Position numbers and translations under genes: made by a program. Below, piece after piece: positions 60,334 to 64,000 of a DNA stretch of 64,000 nt; positions within the stretch are counted from its first letter, which is position 1, and each line of letters opens with the position of its first letter. The DNA is from Spirochaetia bacterium (lineage in GTDB: Bacteria > Spirochaetota > UBA4802 > UBA5550). Location: NCBI GenBank assembly GCA_009885955.1, contig VFJS01000009.1, positions 1 to 64,000 of the forward strand. The letters run 5' to 3'. A model generated the notes under the pieces. That model had not been told where the DNA came from, did not search any database, and saw nothing but the letters and a program-made list of their open reading frames with translations.

Positions 60334-61866
60334 TTAAACCGTATTCCCGGCTGATTCCCCCGGCACTCCGCCGCTATCAGGAAGATATATAACAAACTCT
60401 GTCCCTTTCCCCGGTTCGCTATCGACATTTATCATACCGTTGTGCTCATCAATAATTCCCCAGGCAACGGAAAGTCCCAGGCCTGTCCCCTTGGTACCCT
60501 TTGTGCTGAAAAACGGTTCGAATATATTTCCCAGGTGCTCCTTTTCTATGCCGCAGCCATTATCCCGCACGGAGATGGAAATAAAATTTTTTTCGTTTTT
60601 AACCGCCGTCCCTGTTGTGATTGATATTTTTCCCTCGGGCTTCCCGGCAGTTGCATGAAGCGCGTTAATAAGAAGATTCATGAGGACCTGTTGAATCTGG
60701 TTCTTGTCTGCATCGATATCAGGGATATTGCTTTTCAGATTCTTCTCAACATTGACATTATGAAGTATCAGTTGATTGTCAATTATGGACAGGGTATGTT
60801 CAATAACTGTATTTATATTAACCTTCACTTTTTTAGCCGGGACCTGCCGGGCAAAATCAAGGAGATTTTTGACTATCTCCCTGCACCTTTTCGTTTCTCT
60901 GACTATTACTTCAAGGCTTTCCCTGAGATCATTGCGGTCTATTTTCTCATCTTCAATCCTTTTCAGCTGAAAACTGCTGTATGTAAGCACCCCGGTAAGG
61001 GGATTATTGATCTCATGAGCCACGCCTGCAGCAAGCTGCCCCAGGGAGGCAAGCTTATCGTTTTGATATAACTGCTTCTGTGTTTCGGAAAGTTTCCGGG
61101 TCATGGTATTGAATGCATTAGCCAGATTGCTCATTTCATGTTTTTTATCCATTTCTACCTTATAATTAAAATTTCCTTCCGATACTGCACTTGTTGCTTT
61201 CAGAAGCTCCTTTACCGGCCTTCCGATAAGTCTATGGACGAAAAACCAGAGCACAAGGCAGTTCACCAGAATAGCTGACAGGCCCATAATCATCAACTTG
61301 ATCTGGTTGAGCCAGATCTGATTGTCCACATCTTTTAAAGACATGGTTATATCAAGAACGCCAAGGACTTTTTTTTCCGGATCGTGAGCATGGCATGAAC
61401 TGATTGAACAGCTGGATTCATTATAAATGGGATTAATGATACCCAGGTACCTTACCCCTTTTGTATCCTGAAATATCCTTGTAGTCTCGGATATTGCCAA
61501 TTTTTCCAGGGGTTTGTCTGCGGTATGACATGCGTAGCACGCCTCTGCATTTTTATCGATCATATTGTTGATCTCTTTTTTATCTGAAGAATATATTATT
61601 CCGCCATTTTTATTTATTATCCTGACTTTTTCAATACCGGACTGTTTTCCGATAAAATCAATAATATGGTGCAACTGTTCATTCTGGTTTTTAAGCATAC
61701 TGAATTTAGTGCTGTTTTTAATCGTTTCACTTAACTGATGACCGCTTGTTTCGATGAGAGCGATCATCTCGTTGCGTGAGGACTTAGTACTTATGAAGGA
61801 AAAAACACTTATACTCAGTATACTTACAAGACCAATCCCCAATATTAATTTATAACTTGTTAACAC
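60334..61866 (-). CDS. sensor histidine kinase with c-type haem periplasmic domain
   Basis: A 510-residue kinase. A transmembrane helix lies near residues 7-27. A periplasmic domain follows with two haem-binding motifs, Cys110-x-x-Cys113-His114 and Cys153-x4-Cys158-His159. A second helix (190-211) is followed by HAMP (about 212-262). The DHp domain has His284 in H-E-I-N-N-P-L, and the ATPase domain has D-N-G-C-G-I, F-F-S-T-K-G and G-T-G-L-G-L-S. It probably senses redox state, oxygen or NO. The start is GTG with AGG 6 nt upstream. It is first in an operon with the two REC-GcvH regulators and divergent from the cytochrome module. Confidence 0.9.
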   Translation of the reverse strand: MLTSYKLILGIGLVSILSISVFSFISTKSSRNEMIALIETSGHQLSETIKNSTKFSMLKNQNEQLHHIIDFIGKQSGIEKVRIINKNGGIIYSSDKKEINNMIDKNAEACYACHTADKPLEKLAISETTRIFQDTKGVRYLGIINPIYNESSCSISSCHAHDPEKKVLGVLDITMSLKDVDNQIWLNQIKLMIMGLSAILVNCLVLWFFVHRLIGRPVKELLKATSAVSEGNFNYKVEMDKKHEMSNLANAFNTMTRKLSETQKQLYQNDKLASLGQLAAGVAHEINNPLTGVLTYSSFQLKRIEDEKIDRNDLRESLEVIVRETKRCREIVKNLLDFARQVPAKKVKVNINTVIEHTLSIIDNQLILHNVNVEKNLKSNIPDIDADKNQIQQVLMNLLINALHATAGKPEGKISITTGTAVKNEKNFISISVRDNGCGIEKEHLGNIFEPFFSTKGTKGTGLGLSVAWGIIDEHNGMINVDSEPGKGTEFVIYLPDSGGVPGESAGNTV

Positions 61867-62147
61867 AATTCGCCTGTTCTCTATGAAAACCTAATATTTC
61901 TCAAATAATCAATCGACTAAAAACTATGCTATTTATGCAATTTAATGCATTGTTTTATAGAATATTCAATTATAAAATCTAATCTTTTCAGTTTATGTTA
62001 CAATTGATTCTATGATATTTACCATATATTTACAAATATTTAATAAAATAATTAGAAATTGTAATTTTTTTTTTTTGAAGTCATATTTTCAAATTGTAAT
62101 TGTAACATAAATAAATCAGAATTTTTAATTTTTGTTAGGAGGAACAT
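61867..62147. promoter_or_regulatory. divergent control region between haem sensor kinase and cytochrome module
   Basis: 281 bp, AT-rich, with a run of 14 T near 62063-62076. A perfect 14-bp inverted repeat, 61992-62005 (TTTATGTTACAATT) and 62098-62111, spans 92 bp. Further ATTGTAA copies occur near 62057 and 62092. They may be binding sites for one regulator acting on both sides. AGGAGG for the cytochrome gene ends the region. Confidence 0.45.
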
Positions 62148-62624
62148 ATGAAGTGGAAAATCCCGCTAACAATGATAATTTTTTTTATTTTTAATTATCT
62201 GAATGTTGGATATGCACAGAATAAACATAACGCATTTCCAGAAATTATTACAATACCTTCAATTATCGGGGAGATCAATTTACTTCACGGCAAGCATTTC
62301 AAGGAATACGGCGTGGAATGCAAATCATGCCATCATGAGATTTATGCGCCCAAGCTGAATATTCCTCATGGAGAATATTCCCGGCATATCTGGAAAGGAT
62401 GCAACTATTGCCACACCGGTGATAAAAATCAAAAAGTGGATTACAAGTGCGGGAATTGTCATAAAATTCTTACTACAAACTTTGCCGAAGAGACTCAAAG
62501 TTCAAAGGTTGTAATTCATAAAAACTGTTCTCTGTGTCATGACATGGGAAAAGAGAAAAAGGCCGCTGCAAACTGTAAGTTTTGTCATTCAGGTCCCAAA
62601 AAGAAACTGATCCCGAATTATTAG
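62148..62624 (+). CDS. periplasmic pentahaem cytochrome c (c3/c7-like)
   Basis: A 158-residue exported cytochrome. The signal peptide ends about A-Q (residues 23-24). Five C-x-x-C-H haem sites lie at residues 58-62, 85-89, 101-105, 127-131 and 143-147; His47, His50, His63, His74, His80 and His124 could be distal ligands. The layout resembles cytochrome c3/c7-type low-potential electron carriers. AGGAGG precedes the ATG. It is 42 bp before the HybA-like gene, and together they form the start of a membrane redox complex gene set. Confidence 0.88.
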   Translation: MKWKIPLTMIIFFIFNYLNVGYAQNKHNAFPEIITIPSIIGEINLLHGKHFKEYGVECKSCHHEIYAPKLNIPHGEYSRHIWKGCNYCHTGDKNQKVDYKCGNCHKILTTNFAEETQSSKVVIHKNCSLCHDMGKEKKAAANCKFCHSGPKKKLIPNY

Positions 62625-62666
62625 TCACAATACATACAAAGATATTTTCATTTTTGGAGAAAAAAA

Positions 62667-63524
62667 ATGAATAGAAGAAAATTTTTTAAACTTGCCGGGA
62701 TAAGCGCTGCCGGATTAACCGAAAAATTAATAACATCAGCTGATGCGGCCGGGATTCCATCCACCAAGCAGTTCATCGGAGTTTTAAACGATACTACGAA
62801 GTGCATCGGCTGCAGGAATTGTGAAAAGGCATGCAGCGAAGTGAACGGCATGCAAGTCCCTGACATAGAAAACGATAACGCTCTTGAAAAGGAGAGAGTG
62901 ACAGATGAAAAACAGCTGTCAGTAGTTAACAAGTACAAAACGGACAAAGGGACGGTATATATTAAAAGGCAGTGCATGCACTGCTGGCAACCGGCCTGCG
63001 CTGCCGCATGCCTGACCAATGCACTGCACAAAACTGAGGAAGGGCCAATTATCTGGAGAAGTGATAAATGCATGGGATGCAGGTACTGCATGGTATCATG
63101 CCCCTTTGACATTCCGAAATTTGAATATCAATCATGGAATCCGAGAATTTTAAAATGTGATATGTGCTGGAAACGAATCCAGCAGGGGGCAATACCGGCC
63201 TGCGTGGAAGCCTGCCCATCGGAGGCATTGATGTTCGGCCTGAAAAAAGACCTTATGGAAATTGCACGAACCAGGATTTACAAGCATCCCAAGGATTATG
63301 TTTCCCATGTGTACGGAGAGTATGAGGTGGGCGGCGCCAGCTGGCTCTATCTTTCATCTGTTCCCTTTGAACAGCTCGGTTTCAGAACGGATTTGGGGAA
63401 TACACCTTACCCGGAATATACAAAAGAATTCCTCTACGCGGTTCCGGCAATAATATTGATTCTTCCGCCGCTGTTATATGGCCTGCATCATATAACTGAA
63501 CCTGAAGATTCTGAAAAAAAATAA
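62667..63524 (+). CDS. Tat-exported four-cluster ferredoxin, HybA/HmcB/DsrO-like
   Basis: A 285-residue iron-sulphur protein. A twin-arginine signal (Arg3-Arg4 in N-R-R-K-F-F-K-L) directs export of the folded protein. Sixteen cysteines in four groups (46/49/52/56, 103/106/111/115, 135/138/141/145, 164/167/179/183) would hold four [4Fe-4S] clusters. A C-terminal helix (about residues 255-275) anchors it, as in HybA. It would pass electrons between the periplasmic cytochrome and the quinone-linked membrane subunit encoded next, 11 bp downstream. Confidence 0.9.
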   Translation: MNRRKFFKLAGISAAGLTEKLITSADAAGIPSTKQFIGVLNDTTKCIGCRNCEKACSEVNGMQVPDIENDNALEKERVTDEKQLSVVNKYKTDKGTVYIKRQCMHCWQPACAAACLTNALHKTEEGPIIWRSDKCMGCRYCMVSCPFDIPKFEYQSWNPRILKCDMCWKRIQQGAIPACVEACPSEALMFGLKKDLMEIARTRIYKHPKDYVSHVYGEYEVGGASWLYLSSVPFEQLGFRTDLGNTPYPEYTKEFLYAVPAIILILPPLLYGLHHITEPEDSEKK

Positions 63525-63535
63525 CTGGGGGATTT

Positions 63536-64000
63536 ATGGAGATAACTGCAAAAAAAGGGATAAAATTTATCATCAGTGAACTGAAACCGAGGGGCGAACT
63601 ATTCACTCCATTTAACATTATTACAATACCGATAATTGCTCTGGGCCTTATCATCGTGGCATACCGGTTTGTCAATGGCCTCGGGTCGGTGACAAACCAG
63701 TCGCAGATTTTTGCCTGGGGGCTTTGGAAAGGGTTCAATGTTGTCACCGGCGTGGCTTTTGCCGCCGGCGCCTACATCGTCACCTTTATGGTGTATGTGC
63801 TGAGGATAAAAAAGTATCACTCCATCGTTAAGGCTACGGTCCTCAACGGATTTCTGTCCTATGTATTTTATGCCGGGGCACTTATACTTGACCTCGGGCG
63901 CCCCTGGAACATTATCAATCCCATCATTGGAAATTCCTTCGGTTTCAATTCCGTGCTCTTCCTCGTTGCCTGGCATTTTATGCTCTACATTATCGCGCAG
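63536..64000 (+). CDS. NrfD/HybB-type quinone-interacting membrane subunit (partial, cut by window end)
   Basis: The first 155 residues are present, reading open to the end of the window. Three or more hydrophobic helices occur (about residues 28-46, 70-95, 105-125, 143-155), with P-F-N-I-I-T-I-P, W-G-L-W-K-G-F-N-V-V-T-G-V-A and L-D-L-G-R-P-W-N, which are typical of HybB/NrfD family proteins. GGGGG lies before the ATG. Such subunits exchange electrons with menaquinone. Because the gene continues past 64000, later partners (hydrogenase or another oxidoreductase) cannot be seen. Confidence 0.88.
   Translation, partial: MEITAKKGIKFIISELKPRGELFTPFNIITIPIIALGLIIVAYRFVNGLGSVTNQSQIFAWGLWKGFNVVTGVAFAAGAYIVTFMVYVLRIKKYHSIVKATVLNGFLSYVFYAGALILDLGRPWNIINPIIGNSFGFNSVLFLVAWHFMLYIIAQ

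Noticed and set aside
1-64000. Search by eye for tRNA, rRNA, insertion sequences and prophage structural genes
   Set aside because: No cloverleaf-like segment, transposase motif, terminal inverted repeat pair or phage structural protein was recognised; a covariance-model scan would be needed to exclude small RNAs.

Overview
The window is AT-rich DNA from a Gram-negative-type bacterium with two membranes: it carries a complete type II secretion gene set, several lipoproteins, an AsmA-like protein, a Tat substrate and multihaem cytochromes. The exact lineage cannot be fixed from the sequence. The mix of RpoD and DnaG architecture, CHASE2 cyclase, DUF4015 glycosidase and an ArgRS with a changed HIGH box suggests a free-living spirochaete-like organism. 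The LivFGHMK/ACT/CoA-transferase cluster and the haem-c respiratory module are also common in Desulfobacterota-type anaerobes, so the assignment is tentative.

Layout. (1) About 1-5200, minus strand: an accessory run of small, mostly unrecognised genes with strong Shine-Dalgarno sites. It includes a SLOG-like nucleotide-binding protein, a zinc-ribbon-like protein whose 3' end was disturbed by a 46-bp tandem duplication, and a truncated gamma-glutamylcyclotransferase fragment. (2) 5337-8822, minus: thioesterase, DUF523, FabG-like reductase and a two-subunit CoA-transferase. Diverging from it, 9341-15737, plus: a LivKHMGF branched-chain/organic-acid ABC transporter, a tandem ACT protein and a PanE-like reductase. 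Together these look like uptake plus acyl-CoA conversion of an amino-acid or carboxylic-acid substrate. (3) 15783-24961, minus: chemoreceptor, radical SAM protein, then argS-cinA-aroQ-GPAT-lipase. (4) 25213-30012: CHASE2 adenylate cyclase convergent with an AsmA-like protein, then a small conserved-looking gene. (5) 30439-42945, plus: gspC to gspN in canonical order, running on into an IspH-UbiA fusion, then aroE-folC and an unknown gene. (6) 47988-53944, minus: dnaG-rpoD and a GpsA fused to a degenerate GPAT. (7) 54390-57990: DUF4015 glycosidase, lipoprotein, four-repeat PPC protein and a small unknown. (8) 58232-64000: a di-haem sensor kinase with two response regulators whose only output is a GcvH-like domain, diverging from a pentahaem cytochrome, a HybA-like ferredoxin and a HybB/NrfD-like subunit cut by the window end.

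Most notable: the pair of REC-GcvH response regulators (one keeps a lysine at the lipoylation position, the other has aspartate there) beside a haem-c sensor kinase and a quinone-linked redox module; GpsA fused to a catalytically dead acyltransferase while a motif-complete one lies elsewhere in the window; IspH fused to a UbiA-like membrane domain; and an ArgRS without the two HIGH histidines. No tRNA, rRNA, CRISPR array or insertion sequence was recognised.
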